Shown: positions 45,370-54,481 of the stretch, one piece after another
Position numbering within the stretch: the first letter of the stretch is position 1
How the letters are laid out: each line of letters starts with the position of its first letter
NCBI RefSeq assembly: GCF_037040815.1
Contig: NZ_CP146232.1
Location: 2,040,501 to 2,104,500 of the forward strand
Direction of reading: 5' to 3'
From: Pararoseomonas sp. SCSIO 73927
Lineage (GTDB): Bacteria > Pseudomonadota > Alphaproteobacteria > Acetobacterales > Acetobacteraceae
DNA length: 64,000 nt
Notes under the pieces: generated by a model
Database searches by the model: none
The model's input: the letters and a program-made list of their open reading frames with translations, nothing else
What the model was told of the DNA's origin: nothing
Program-made: the position numbers and the translations under genes

Positions 45370-46263
45370 CTACGGCGCGCACGGGGTCGTCGGCAGCCCG
45401 GGAACCGGAGCGGCGAGCGCGAGCAGCTTTCCGTCCGGGCGCCCTGCGCGCTCGCCCGGCGGCAGGTCCTTGTTGGCCGAGGTGACGAAGATCGTGCCGA
45501 GGTCGTCGCCCCCGAAGGCCGGCATGGTCGGCCATCGCACGGGCAGGTCCACGCGGCGCTCCAACTTCCCGTCCGGGTCGAAGCGCAGCAGGCAGCCGGC
45601 GCCGTAGATGGCGGACCAGTAGAAGCCGTCCCGATCCACCGAGGCACCATCGGGCCCCTCGCCCTCCTCGACGCGGGCGAAGACGCGGGGGTTGAAGGCG
45701 TCCCCCGTGGCGGGGTCGTAGTCGTAGGCGCGGATCACCCGGGCGGGCGTGTCCGCGTGGTACATGGTCCGCCCGTCCGGGCTCCAGGCCAGGCCGTTGC
45801 TGGTGACCACGGGCTCGGTCAGCGCGGTCCAGCCGCCGTTGCCGTATCGCCACAGCGGCGCGGCCCTCGGCGCGCCAGGGATTGCGCCGGAGAGCTCGCC
45901 GGGCGGCAGGGGCTCGTACATCGCGCCGACGAGGAAGCGCCCGGCGGGGTCGCAGCGGCCATCGTTCAGCACGAAGCGCCGGGCGTCGCAGGGGGCAGGG
46001 GCGAGGAAGTCCAGCGCGCCGGCCGAGAGGTCCAGATGGTGGAGGCCCGTCCGCAGGGCCAGGAGCACCCCGTGCGCGGTCGGGGCGCAGGCGCCGACGA
46101 GGGCGGGCGTGTCCCAGCGCTCATCCCCACCCGTCGCGGGGTCGAAGCGGCGCAGGGCGGGCGCCCGCGAGTCGATCCAGAGCAGGCGGCGGGTGCGGGC
46201 GCACCAGGCCGGGCTCTCGCCATTCAGGGCGGCGTCCACGGGCAGGATGTCAATGTCGGGCAT
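45370..46263 (-). CDS. SMP-30/gluconolactonase family protein
   Basis: A 297-residue six-bladed propeller. GESPAWCARTRRLLWID at the start, VLNDGRCDPAGRFLVGAM, TSNGLAWSPDGRTMYHADT and EGPDGASVDRDGFYWSA are the metal-binding and blade motifs of SMP-30/gluconolactonases. These hydrolyse sugar lactones (gluconate, arabinonate or galactonate routes). The start at 46261-46263 gives MPDIDILPVDA. It runs the same way as the AI-2E-type permease, 66 nt after it. Confidence 0.88.
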   Translation of the reverse strand: MPDIDILPVDAALNGESPAWCARTRRLLWIDSRAPALRRFDPATGGDERWDTPALVGACAPTAHGVLLALRTGLHHLDLSAGALDFLAPAPCDARRFVLNDGRCDPAGRFLVGAMYEPLPPGELSGAIPGAPRAAPLWRYGNGGWTALTEPVVTSNGLAWSPDGRTMYHADTPARVIRAYDYDPATGDAFNPRVFARVEEGEGPDGASVDRDGFYWSAIYGAGCLLRFDPDGKLERRVDLPVRWPTMPAFGGDDLGTIFVTSANKDLPPGERAGRPDGKLLALAAPVPGLPTTPCAP

Positions 46264-46328
46264 GCCGCGGCAACGCCGCCGCCAGCCCGGGGATGCGCCG
46301 GTAAGAATGCGGTGGCCGGATGCGCCGC

Positions 46329-48224
46329 TCAGCCCTCGCGGGGCGCGCCGAGGCAGGCCAGCGCGTCGCGCAGGGAACGGGCCTCGCAGGCTCCATCGCT
46401 CTCCTCCCGCAGGGCCGCGAGGACGGAGCTGTCGCGCTCCGCGCCCCAGACGCCGGCCACCAGCAGGGCCCCGGGGAAGCGCCGGCGCAGGCGCCGCACG
46501 GCGTAGCGGGCGCTGGCCGCGCCGCTGCCGCCCTCGAGCGCGGAGAGCACCACGGCGCGCACGCCTTCCGGCGGCGGGGCGGCGTCGCGCAGCGCCTCGG
46601 TGGAGAGGGTCCGCACCCCGTAGCCAGACAGCTCCAGCACCTGGGCGAGCATGGCGGTGGCCTGCCCGTCCAGCCGGCCGCGCCCGGCCACGCAGAGCAC
46701 GCTGCCCGGCGCGTCCCAGCCCGGCGGGGCGGGCGGGGGCGGGGTGGCGTCGGCCTCGTCGCGCTCCACGGGGCCGTCCGTGACCAGCGCGGCCGCCTCC
46801 ACCTCCTCGTGCTCGGAGAGGTCGTCCAGCAGCCCGTCCACCCGCGCGCGCAGCAGGTCCAGCCGCGCCTTGTCCAGGGCGCCGCGCGCCGCGTCCCCCT
46901 GGGCGAGGGTGAGGCCGGGCAGGGCCACCCGGTCGTAGTAGGCGTGCAGCGGCAGGGTGCGGAGCTGCAACTCCGCCTGCTCCGCCAGCCCGTCGCCGTC
47001 CCCGGCGAGCGCCCGCTGGTAGAAGGCTTCTGGCGGGGCCAGGGCGGCGCGGTCGCCCAGCAGCACGTCCAGGAACTCCAGCCGGTCCACGTGGCGGCCC
47101 AGCACCACCAGCCCCACCGTCAGCGGCGTGGCCAGCAGCAAGCCGACCGGGCCCCAGAGCCAGGCCCAGAAGGCGGTGGCGAGCAGCACCGCCACCGGGG
47201 AGAGGCCGGTGGAGTGGCCGTAGACCAGCGGCTCGAACACCTGCCCCATCACCGGCTCCGACACGCCGAACAGGACGACGACCCAGATCAGCATCGTCCA
47301 GCCGGGATCGACCGCGACCGCCAGCAGCAAGGGGAAAGCGGCCGCGATGAAGCCGCCGATGAAGGGCACGAAGCGCATCAGCCCGGCGATCACGCCCCAG
47401 AGCAGCGGGTTGGGGATGCCGATGGCCCAGAGGCCGAGCGAGATCAGCACGCCGAAGCCCGCGTTCAGCGCCGTCTGCGCCAGGAAGTAGCGGGAGAGGC
47501 GGGAGGCGGCCTCGTTCAGCGCCGCCGTGGTGCGCTGCAGATCGCGCGAGCCCATCAGCTTGATCAGCCGGTCCCGCAGGTCCTCCCGGTAGAGCAGCAG
47601 GAACACGACGAAGACGACCACGATGCCCGTGGTGGCCACCGGCCCCAGCAGCGGCCCGACCACGCGCTGCATCACCGTCAGGATGCCCGGCGTCGGCTCC
47701 CGCACCTCCACCGGCATGGGCGGCAGCCCCGCCTGGGGCGTTGCGGCGGGGGAGGAGGGGGCCTCCGGCCGCGGCGCCAGGTTGCGGCCGAGGTCCTGCA
47801 TCATCTCCGTCACGCGGCCGATCAGGCCGTGGTCGCCCAGCAGCCCGTTCAGCTTCTGCATCACCACGGCCTGGTAGTAGGGCAGCTCGTTCGCCAGATC
47901 CGCCAGCTGCCGGCCCAGCAGCACGCCCATGCCGGATATGACGGCCACCGCGAGCAGCACCCCGGACAGCTCGGCGCCCACCCGGGGCACGCCGAACTTG
48001 CGGAAGGCCCGCACCACCGGGGCCAGCACGAAGGCCAGCAGCACCGCCAGCGCCAACGGCACCAGCAGCTCCCGGGTGAAGTAGAGCACGGCGACGAGGG
48101 CGATCCCGCCGTAGAGGACGCCGGGCCCCGCCTCCGGCGCGCCCGCGGCCGCCACCCCGTTGGACAGGCTGGAGGCGGCGAGGCCGGCGCGGGCCGGTGA
48201 GGGGCGGGGGGCGGGCTCGGACAT
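46329..48224 (-). CDS. AI-2E family (PerM-like) transporter with long C-terminal extension
   Basis: A 631-residue membrane protein. Residues about 45-400 are the AI-2E/PerM exporter fold (GIALVAVLYFTRELLVPLALA, a long amphipathic insert, then MRFVPFIGGFIAAAFPLLLA, and VLFGVSEPVMGQVFEPLVYG). The last ~230 residues are cytoplasmic: a helical segment, then an alpha/beta domain (VLCVAGRGRLDGQATAMLAQ to the end) that looks Rossmann-like. PerM family members are usually 350-400 residues. The start (48222-48224) has AGGGAGA upstream. Substrate unknown. Confidence 0.82.
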   Translation of the reverse strand: MSEPAPRPSPARAGLAASSLSNGVAAAGAPEAGPGVLYGGIALVAVLYFTRELLVPLALAVLLAFVLAPVVRAFRKFGVPRVGAELSGVLLAVAVISGMGVLLGRQLADLANELPYYQAVVMQKLNGLLGDHGLIGRVTEMMQDLGRNLAPRPEAPSSPAATPQAGLPPMPVEVREPTPGILTVMQRVVGPLLGPVATTGIVVVFVVFLLLYREDLRDRLIKLMGSRDLQRTTAALNEAASRLSRYFLAQTALNAGFGVLISLGLWAIGIPNPLLWGVIAGLMRFVPFIGGFIAAAFPLLLAVAVDPGWTMLIWVVVLFGVSEPVMGQVFEPLVYGHSTGLSPVAVLLATAFWAWLWGPVGLLLATPLTVGLVVLGRHVDRLEFLDVLLGDRAALAPPEAFYQRALAGDGDGLAEQAELQLRTLPLHAYYDRVALPGLTLAQGDAARGALDKARLDLLRARVDGLLDDLSEHEEVEAAALVTDGPVERDEADATPPPPAPPGWDAPGSVLCVAGRGRLDGQATAMLAQVLELSGYGVRTLSTEALRDAAPPPEGVRAVVLSALEGGSGAASARYAVRRLRRRFPGALLVAGVWGAERDSSVLAALREESDGACEARSLRDALACLGAPREG

Positions 48225-48369
48225 GGTCTCCCTGCGGGAACTGGCCGGGGGGGAACGCGGGCCGTCGCACTTCGTCACAAGGTTGGATCAGCAAGGGGGC
48301 GGGCGCTGGCCGGATCGCCCCTGCGCGCCTATCTATCCGCCAGCTTTCCCCTCAGGACGACGGAGCCCG

Positions 48370-48594
48370 ATGCGCGATCCCGAATACACCGGCTACGCCC
48401 CCAACCGCGTCCCCGGCCTGACCCCGGAGGAGGTGATCACCGTCACCGCCCGCAACGTGCCCTGCGACGGCGGCGGCGGCACGCTGGGCCATCCGCGGGT
48501 GTGGCTGCACATCGAGGGGGAGGAGATCACCTGCCCCTACTGCTCCCGCACCTACCACCTCGCGCCCGGCGCGGGGGATGACGGGCACCACTGA
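48370..48594 (+). CDS. zinc-finger domain protein (NDUFS6/zf-CHCC-like)
   Basis: A 74-residue protein with NVPCDGGGGTLGHPRVWL and EEITCPYCSRTY, giving the C-x(8)-H-x(n)-C-x2-C zinc site of the zf-CHCC family (bacterial relatives of complex I subunit NDUFS6). Its 3' end is duplicated across the stop (48586-48611). It lies 99 nt upstream of polA on the same strand. Confidence 0.85.
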   Translation: MRDPEYTGYAPNRVPGLTPEEVITVTARNVPCDGGGGTLGHPRVWLHIEGEEITCPYCSRTYHLAPGAGDDGHH

Positions 48595-48611
48595 GGGCCC
48601 ACCGCTGAGGG
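48586..48611 (+). repeat. tandem duplication across zinc-finger gene stop
   Basis: CACCACTGAGGG (48586-48597) and CACCGCTGAGGG (48600-48611) match at 11 of 12 positions, period 14, each containing TGA. Confidence 0.6.
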
Positions 48612-48693
48612 TTGGCCGGGCTGACGCCCGGCCCCCTTCTCTCCTCACCAGGGCGGCGGCCGGGCACCCGGCGCCGCCGATCCGGGGCATGGC

Positions 48694-51531
48694 ATGGCAG
48701 AGCGCGAGAACGCGGACGAGGCGGCGGACAAGGCGCCCGTGTCCGATCCCGTCACGGACGAGGTGAACACGGAGCGTCACCTGATCCTGGTGGACGGCTC
48801 CGGCTACATCTTCCGCGCCTTCCACGCCCTGCCGCCGATGACCAACCCGGCCGGCGTCCCGGTGAACGCCGTGTTCGGCTTCACCCAGATGCTGGCGAAC
48901 TTCCTGTCCAAGCACGCGGGCAGTCACATTGCGGTGGTGTTCGACGCCTCCCGCGCCACCTTCCGCAACGAGATCTACGATGGGTACAAGGCCCAGCGCC
49001 CGGAGGCGCCGGAGGAGCTGAAGCCCCAGTTCGGCCTGATCCGGGAGGCGACGGACGCCTTCTGCGTCGCCCGCGTGGAGCTGGACGGCTACGAGGCCGA
49101 CGACCTGATCGCCGCCTACGCCACAAGGTTCGCGGCCGAGGGCGGGCAGGTGACGATCGTCTCCTCCGACAAGGACCTGATGCAGCTGGTGGGCGGCGGC
49201 GTCCGCATGCTGGACCCCATCAAGAACAAGCCCATCCACGCCGCCGAGGTGATGGAGAAGTTCGGCGTGATGCCGGACAAGGTGGTGGAGGTGCAGGCGC
49301 TCGCCGGCGATTCCACGGACAACGTGCCGGGCGTGCCGGGCATCGGCATTAAGACGGCCGCCGGACTGATCGACCAGTACGGCGACGTGGAGACGCTGCT
49401 TTCCCGGTTGAACGAGATCAAGCAGCCCAAGCGGCGCCAGGCGCTGGAGGAGAACGCGGAGATGGCCCGCATCTCCCGCCGCCTGGTGGAGCTGGACCGC
49501 AACGCCCCGCTGCCCTGCCCGGTGGAGGAGCTGGCGACCCGCGCGCCGGAGCCCGGGAAGCTGATGGCCTTCCTGAAGCTGCACGGCTTCCGCAGCGTGC
49601 AGCACCGGCTGGGCCTGGACGCGACCGGCGAGGTACCGAAATCCCGCCCCGCCGGCCCGGCGCCCGCCCCCGTCGCCCTTTCCTTGCCGGAGGAAGGCGC
49701 GCCCTTCGGCCCCTACCAGACCATCACCACCCTCGACGCCCTGCGCGACTTCGCGGACGCCGCGCGCGCGGCCGGCGTGATGGCGCTGGACACGGAGACG
49801 AGCAGCCTCGACGCGCTGAACGCCTCCCTCGTCGGCGTCTGCATGGCGCACGCGCCGGGCGTGGCTGCCTACCTGCCGCTGCGGCACGAGGGTGGGGACA
49901 TGCTCACCCCCGCGCCGGAGCAGGTGCCCTTCGACCAGGCGATGGCGGTGCTGCGGCCGCTGCTGGCCGACCCTTCCGTGCTGAAGGTGCTGCACAACGC
50001 GAAGTACGACCTGGAGGTGCTGGGCCGCGACGTGAACGGCGGCCTGCAGGTCTCGCCCGTCGACGACACCATGCTGATCTCCTACAGCATGGATGCCGGC
50101 CGCCACGGGCACGGCATGGACGAGCTGTCGCGCCGCCACCTCTCCCACCAGCCCGTCACCTACGACGAGATCACCGGCACCGGCCGCGGCCGCAAACCCT
50201 TCGCGCAGATCCCGCTGGACACCGCCACCGCCTACGCCGCCGAGGACGCGGACGTGACCCTGCGCCTGTGGCGCGCGCTGCGCCCGAAGCTGCGCGAGGA
50301 GAAAGCTCTCGCCCTCTACGAGAACGTGGAGCGCCGCATGATCCAGGTGCTGCACGACATGGAGGTGGCGGGCGTGAAGGTGGACGGCCCCGCCCTGAAG
50401 CAGACCGGCGCCGAGTTCACAGAGCGCATGGCGGCGCTGGAGAAGGAGATCTACGAGATCGCCGGCGAGCCCTTCGCGGTGGGATCCCCGAAGCAGCTCG
50501 GCGACATTCTCTTCGGCAAGCTGGGCATGCAGGGTGGCAAGAAGGGCAAGTCCGGCGCCTACTCCACCGACGCCGCGACGCTGGAAGAGCTGGCCGCCAG
50601 CACCGGCCACGCCCTGCCGCGCAAGGTGCTGGACTGGCGCCAGCTCTCGAAGCTGAACTCCACCTATGTGGAGGGCCTCCAGGCCCAGCTCGCGCATGAC
50701 GGCCGCGTCCACACGGACTTCTCCATGGCCATCACCAGCACCGGCCGCCTGTCCTCCACCGAGCCGAACCTGCAGAACATCCCCATCCGCACTGAGGAGG
50801 GCGCCCGCATCCGCCGCGCCTTCGTGGCGGAGGACGGGCACCGGCTGCTCGCCGCCGACTATTCCCAGATCGAGCTGCGGCTGCTGGCGCACGTGGCCCA
50901 GGTGCCGTCGCTGCTGGAAGCCTTCTCCACGGGCCAGGATATCCACGCCCGCACGGCGTCGGACATATACAAGATCCCGCTGGACAAGGTGGACCGCGAG
51001 GCGCGCCGACGCGCCAAGACGATCAATTTCGGCATCATCTACGGCATGTCCGCCTTCGGCCTCGCCGGCCGCCTCGGCATCGGTGCGGCGGAGGCGCGCG
51101 GCATCATCGACGCCTACTTCGCCCAGTACCCGGGCATCCGCGACGCCATGGAGCGCTTCAAGGAGGACGCCCGTACCAACGGCTACGTCCAGACCCCCTT
51201 CGGCCGGAAGCTCTGGATCCCCGAGATCGCCTCCAAGAACCAGGGCCTGCGCGGCAACGCGGAGCGCGCGGCGATCAACGCCCCCTTCCAGGGCGGCGCC
51301 GCGGAGATCATCAAGCGCGCCATGGTCCGCCTGCCCGCCGCCCTGAAGGCGGAGGGCCTTGCCGCCCGCATGTTGCTGCAGGTTCACGACGAACTGCTCT
51401 TCGAGGTGCCCGAGGCCGAGGTGGAAGCCACCACGCCCGTGGTGAAGACGGTGATGGAGGGCGTCGCGACCCTTTCCGTGCCCCTCGCCGTGGAGGTCGG
51501 CACGGGCCACTCCTGGGCGGAGGCTCACTGA
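48694..51531 (+). CDS. polA: DNA polymerase I
   Basis: A 945-residue Pol I with all three domains. The 5'-nuclease domain starts at about 27 (LILVDGSGYIFRAFHALPP) and includes EADDLIAAYA and DSTDNVPGVPGIG. The 3'-5' exonuclease has MALDTETSSLDA (about 360-371). Polymerase motif A is DYSQIELRLLAHV (about 720), motif B RRRAKTINFGIIYGMS (about 770) and motif C QVHDELLFEVP (about 897). It acts in Okazaki-fragment processing and repair. The ~25-residue acidic N-terminal lead is longer than in E. coli. Confidence 0.97.
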   Translation: MAERENADEAADKAPVSDPVTDEVNTERHLILVDGSGYIFRAFHALPPMTNPAGVPVNAVFGFTQMLANFLSKHAGSHIAVVFDASRATFRNEIYDGYKAQRPEAPEELKPQFGLIREATDAFCVARVELDGYEADDLIAAYATRFAAEGGQVTIVSSDKDLMQLVGGGVRMLDPIKNKPIHAAEVMEKFGVMPDKVVEVQALAGDSTDNVPGVPGIGIKTAAGLIDQYGDVETLLSRLNEIKQPKRRQALEENAEMARISRRLVELDRNAPLPCPVEELATRAPEPGKLMAFLKLHGFRSVQHRLGLDATGEVPKSRPAGPAPAPVALSLPEEGAPFGPYQTITTLDALRDFADAARAAGVMALDTETSSLDALNASLVGVCMAHAPGVAAYLPLRHEGGDMLTPAPEQVPFDQAMAVLRPLLADPSVLKVLHNAKYDLEVLGRDVNGGLQVSPVDDTMLISYSMDAGRHGHGMDELSRRHLSHQPVTYDEITGTGRGRKPFAQIPLDTATAYAAEDADVTLRLWRALRPKLREEKALALYENVERRMIQVLHDMEVAGVKVDGPALKQTGAEFTERMAALEKEIYEIAGEPFAVGSPKQLGDILFGKLGMQGGKKGKSGAYSTDAATLEELAASTGHALPRKVLDWRQLSKLNSTYVEGLQAQLAHDGRVHTDFSMAITSTGRLSSTEPNLQNIPIRTEEGARIRRAFVAEDGHRLLAADYSQIELRLLAHVAQVPSLLEAFSTGQDIHARTASDIYKIPLDKVDREARRRAKTINFGIIYGMSAFGLAGRLGIGAAEARGIIDAYFAQYPGIRDAMERFKEDARTNGYVQTPFGRKLWIPEIASKNQGLRGNAERAAINAPFQGGAAEIIKRAMVRLPAALKAEGLAARMLLQVHDELLFEVPEAEVEATTPVVKTVMEGVATLSVPLAVEVGTGHSWAEAH

Positions 51532-51539
51532 GGGCGAGG

Positions 51540-51749
51540 CTACCCCTCGCCCTTCTCCTGCGCCTCGACCCGGATCTGCGGCAGCCGGCCCACCCCGTCC
51601 GAGACGCGGGCCACCTCGACATGCACCTCCAGCCCGAGCTTCGCGGCGTCCTCGATGGCCTTGTTCAGGGCATCGGCCGTGGCCCGGACGACCAGGGAGA
51701 TGGCCTCCGAGGCTTTTCCGCCGCCCGACGCGTCACCGGAGTCCGACAT
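51540..51749 (-). CDS. small hypothetical protein (69 aa)
   Basis: A 69-residue protein: Gly/Ser-rich start, a helix (SEAISLVVRATADALNKAIEDAA), then a strand-like LEVHVEVARVSDGVG and a charged tail. The start is the ATG at 51747-51749. No strong Shine-Dalgarno, but a TAATCT box lies upstream in a small A/T-rich patch. It ends 8 nt from the polA stop. Family not recognised. Confidence 0.55.
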   Translation of the reverse strand: MSDSGDASGGGKASEAISLVVRATADALNKAIEDAAKLGLEVHVEVARVSDGVGRLPQIRVEAQEKGEG

Positions 51750-51852
51750 GCGAGTTCAACATTGCAGTTGCGCAGGGGTTTAAGATTAGTCAGTGATGCT
51801 GTCGCGATAACACCGGCGGGTTGACAAGGTCTGGCCTCCCCACTTGCTGGCA

Positions 51853-52098
51853 GTCTGTCCCGGGGAGAGGAAGAAGGAATTCTTCCTCTCCCCGGACCCC
51901 TCACCATCATCTTTCTCTCGTAGGTGATTTTACCCTGCTGACAGTGCGCCTCGGGTCGACGACCCGAGGCGACTGCAAGGGCAGGAAGGGGCCCGTCACG
52001 CCGAAACACCGTCTCAGGACGGCGCGGCAGCAGCCAGAAGGGGTTCCAAGGGCCTCAGGCCCTTGGCGGGGGTTCCAGGGGGCGGCGCCCCCTGGTTC
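51853..52098 (+). repeat. A-B-C hairpin element, copy 4
   Basis: Module A (51860-51895): identical to copy 1, with the GGAA loop. Module B (51947-51971): CGCCTCGGGTC, loop GAC, exact complement, then ACTGCAAGGGCAG. Module C: CCAAGGGCC (52045-52053), loop TCA, GGCCCTTGG (52057-52065), then a palindrome at 52074-52095. The A-B centre distance is 81.5 nt. It occupies most of the gap between the 69-aa gene and the protease stop. Confidence 0.88.
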
Positions 52099-52115
52099 CG
52101 GACCGCCCAAGAAAT

Positions 52116-53138
52116 TCACCCCGGGTTGCCGCTTGCCCCCTTTTCGCACCGGATCAGGAACACCGACCGCCCGGCGATCTCCCCCACCTCCACCGCGCCC
52201 AGCTCCGGTCCTTCCGCGGCCAGGCGCGGCGCCACGCCGGCCGCGCGCAGGAAGGCCACGGCGCGGTCGGCGCGCACGGCGAAGTTCACGTTCTGCGGGG
52301 TCAGCCGCCCCTGGGGCCGCAGGCCGGCGGTGCTGATGCCCACCAGCCGCCCGCGCATGTCCAGCAGCGGGCCGCCGGAGTTGCCGGGCTGCAGGGGCGC
52401 GCTGATCTGGATGTGGGTGGGGTTGTCGCGGATGCCGGCCAGCCCGTTCACCTCGCCGCGCGTCAGCTTGGCGTCGGAGGAGAGCACGCCGGTGAAAGGG
52501 AAGCCGTAGGCCACCACCCCCTCGCCGCGCTGGGGAAGCGCCTCGCGGAAGGCGAGAGCGGGGCCGGGGATGCCGGGCACGCGCAGCACGGCCAGGTCCA
52601 TGTCGCGGTTGGCCTGCACGGGCGGCACGGCCTCGTAGCGGAAGCCGCTGGGAGCGCGCAGGGTGATCCGCGCGCAGCCATCCACCACGTGCTGGTTCGT
52701 TATCACCCGCTCGGACGCGACGAGGAAGCCGGTGCCGGTGACGACCGACGCCTCCCTGCCATCGGGTGCCCCCGCACGGCCGCGGCCGCGGGCCGGCGGG
52801 GCCGGCGCAGCGGCTGTTACGGAGGCTGCCTCGAAGGTCAGCACGGGCTGGGCGCAGACGTCGTGGCCCCGCGCCACCGCCTCCCGCCCGTCAGCCAGGG
52901 TGAGGCGCACGTCCAGGCGGCAGGAGGTGTCGGCCCGGCGGCGGAAGCCCTTCTCCGCCCCGTCCGCCACGGGATCGCGCAGGCGGTTGCGGCCGCGCGC
53001 CCCGGCGGCGTCGGCCTCCGTCGCCACCAGCCCTACCGCCGGCTGCCCCGTGCGGTTCACGATGCGCCAGGCGCTGCCGCGCTCCGCGGACAGGGCGGGG
53101 GTGGCAAGCAGGAGAAGAAGGGGCAGCAGGCGGCGCAT
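52116..53138 (-). CDS. secreted trypsin-like serine protease (paralogue 1)
   Basis: A 340-residue exported S1-type protease. The signal peptide is MRRLLPLLLLLATPALSAE. A beta-rich N-terminal domain (residues 20-110) with WRIVNRTGQPAVGL and CRLDVRLTLADGREAVARGHDVC precedes the protease. The triad is visible as NQHVVDGC (His), RDMDLAVLRV (Asp) and QPGNSGGPLLD (Ser). It is similar throughout to the next gene upstream, 43 nt away, so the pair is a tandem duplication. No PDZ domain. Confidence 0.87.
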   Translation of the reverse strand: MRRLLPLLLLLATPALSAERGSAWRIVNRTGQPAVGLVATEADAAGARGRNRLRDPVADGAEKGFRRRADTSCRLDVRLTLADGREAVARGHDVCAQPVLTFEAASVTAAAPAPPARGRGRAGAPDGREASVVTGTGFLVASERVITNQHVVDGCARITLRAPSGFRYEAVPPVQANRDMDLAVLRVPGIPGPALAFREALPQRGEGVVAYGFPFTGVLSSDAKLTRGEVNGLAGIRDNPTHIQISAPLQPGNSGGPLLDMRGRLVGISTAGLRPQGRLTPQNVNFAVRADRAVAFLRAAGVAPRLAAEGPELGAVEVGEIAGRSVFLIRCEKGASGNPG

Positions 53139-53181
53139 CACGGCAGTGTGAGGCCGCGACCCGCCCGGTGGGAAGGGGCTG

Positions 53182-54285
53182 CTACCGCTCGCAGCGGATG
53201 AACATGGTCGACCGCTCCGCGATCTCGCCCACATCGGCGGCGCTGCGGTCCGTGCCGTTGCTGCGCGCGGCGGCGGGGGTGACGCCGGCGGCGCGCAGGA
53301 AGGCCGCCGCCCGCTCTCCCCGAACCGCGAAGTTGATGTTTTGCGCGATGTCGCCCGTGCGCCCCGCCACCGCCTGAGCGTTCAGCTTAGAGACGACGAC
53401 GCCGACCACGTTGCCCTGCATGTCCAGCAGCGGCCCGCCGGAATTGCCGGGCTGCACGGGGGCGCTGATCTGGATCTGGTCCCCGTTGTCCCGCAGCCCC
53501 GCCAGCCCGTTGATCTCGCCGCGCGTCAGCTTGGCGTCGGAGGAGAGAAGGCCGGAGAGCGGGTAGCCGAAGGCCACCACCCCCTCGCCGCGCCGCAGCG
53601 GCGGGTCCTGGCGGAAGGAGAGGACGGGGCCGGTGAGACCGGGCACCGCCAGCAGCGCGAGGTCGAGATTGGCGTCCGTGCGCGCGGGCGGCACGGCGGC
53701 GTGGTTGCGGCCATCGGGCCCGCGCACCAGCACCCGGTTGCAGCCATCCACCACGTGGCGGTTCGTCAGCACCCGCTCCCCGGCGACGAGGAAGCCGGTG
53801 CCGGTGGCCGCGCGCACGCCCGGGCGGGGAATGGCCTGGGGCGGCGTCGGCGTCTCGGGGGAGGGGCGGGCGGCGCTGCCGGCCGCGGCCACGGCGGAGG
53901 CGTCCAGCGTGATCTCCCGCTGGGCGCAGATCTCCTGGTTCCGCGCCACCGCCTCGCGCCCGTCCGCCAGCACCAGGCGGATGTCGAAGCGGCAGCCGGC
54001 CTGGGCGTTGGGGCGCAGGCGATAGGCTGCGCCATCCGCCAACGGCCGGGGCAGCAGGTTGCCCGCCCAGTCCTGGCGCCCCGCGCGCACGGCGTTCAGC
54101 GTCCGCGCCTCCTGCCCCGTGCGGTTGACCACGCGGAACCCTTCCTCCGCCTGCGCGGCGGTGGGCGGAGCGCCGGGGGCGGCTCCTGGGGCGGCTCCCT
54201 CGGCTGTCCCTTGTGCCCGCGCGGCGGGCGAGGGGGGCAGGAGGAGGGCCAGGGCAAGGGCCGAGACGAGGGGGATGGCGCGCAT
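53182..54285 (-). CDS. secreted trypsin-like serine protease (paralogue 2)
   Basis: A 367-residue exported protease and first gene of the pair. It has a signal peptide (ALALALLLPPSPAARAQG), then an Ala/Gly/Pro-rich spacer, the domain FRVVNRTGQEARTL with CRFDIRLVLADGREAVARNQEIC, and a protease domain with NRHVVDGC, ANLDLALLAV and QPGNSGGPLLD. It shares the LSSDAKLTRGEINGLAGLRD loop with paralogue 1. The gene is divergent from an OprB porin gene across an A/T-richer 196-bp region. Confidence 0.88.
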   Translation of the reverse strand: MRAIPLVSALALALLLPPSPAARAQGTAEGAAPGAAPGAPPTAAQAEEGFRVVNRTGQEARTLNAVRAGRQDWAGNLLPRPLADGAAYRLRPNAQAGCRFDIRLVLADGREAVARNQEICAQREITLDASAVAAAGSAARPSPETPTPPQAIPRPGVRAATGTGFLVAGERVLTNRHVVDGCNRVLVRGPDGRNHAAVPPARTDANLDLALLAVPGLTGPVLSFRQDPPLRRGEGVVAFGYPLSGLLSSDAKLTRGEINGLAGLRDNGDQIQISAPVQPGNSGGPLLDMQGNVVGVVVSKLNAQAVAGRTGDIAQNINFAVRGERAAAFLRAAGVTPAAARSNGTDRSAADVGEIAERSTMFIRCER

Positions 54286-54481
54286 GGTACCCGCGATGTG
54301 TGCGGCGGGGCCTGCGGCGTCAATCCGCCATCGCGGCCGTCCCCATTCCCGGCGCCGACCGGCTTGCGACGGCGCGAGCGGCGATGTAACAGTTCAAGTC
54401 GCTGATTTTACTAAGCAATTGATGCACAGGTCATGACATGAACACCTCTTCATATCTTGCCCGGACCGATCGGAACATCGC

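Noticed and set aside
48352..51528. 1058-codon minus-strand frame opposite polA
   Set aside because: Full antisense of polA with no domain; long antisense frames are expected at this G+C.
44901..54440. TCATGACATG shared by the sugar-operon upstream region (44901) and the porin/protease divergent region (54431)
   Set aside because: A 10-mer match is expected many times by chance in 64 kb; no further flanking similarity.
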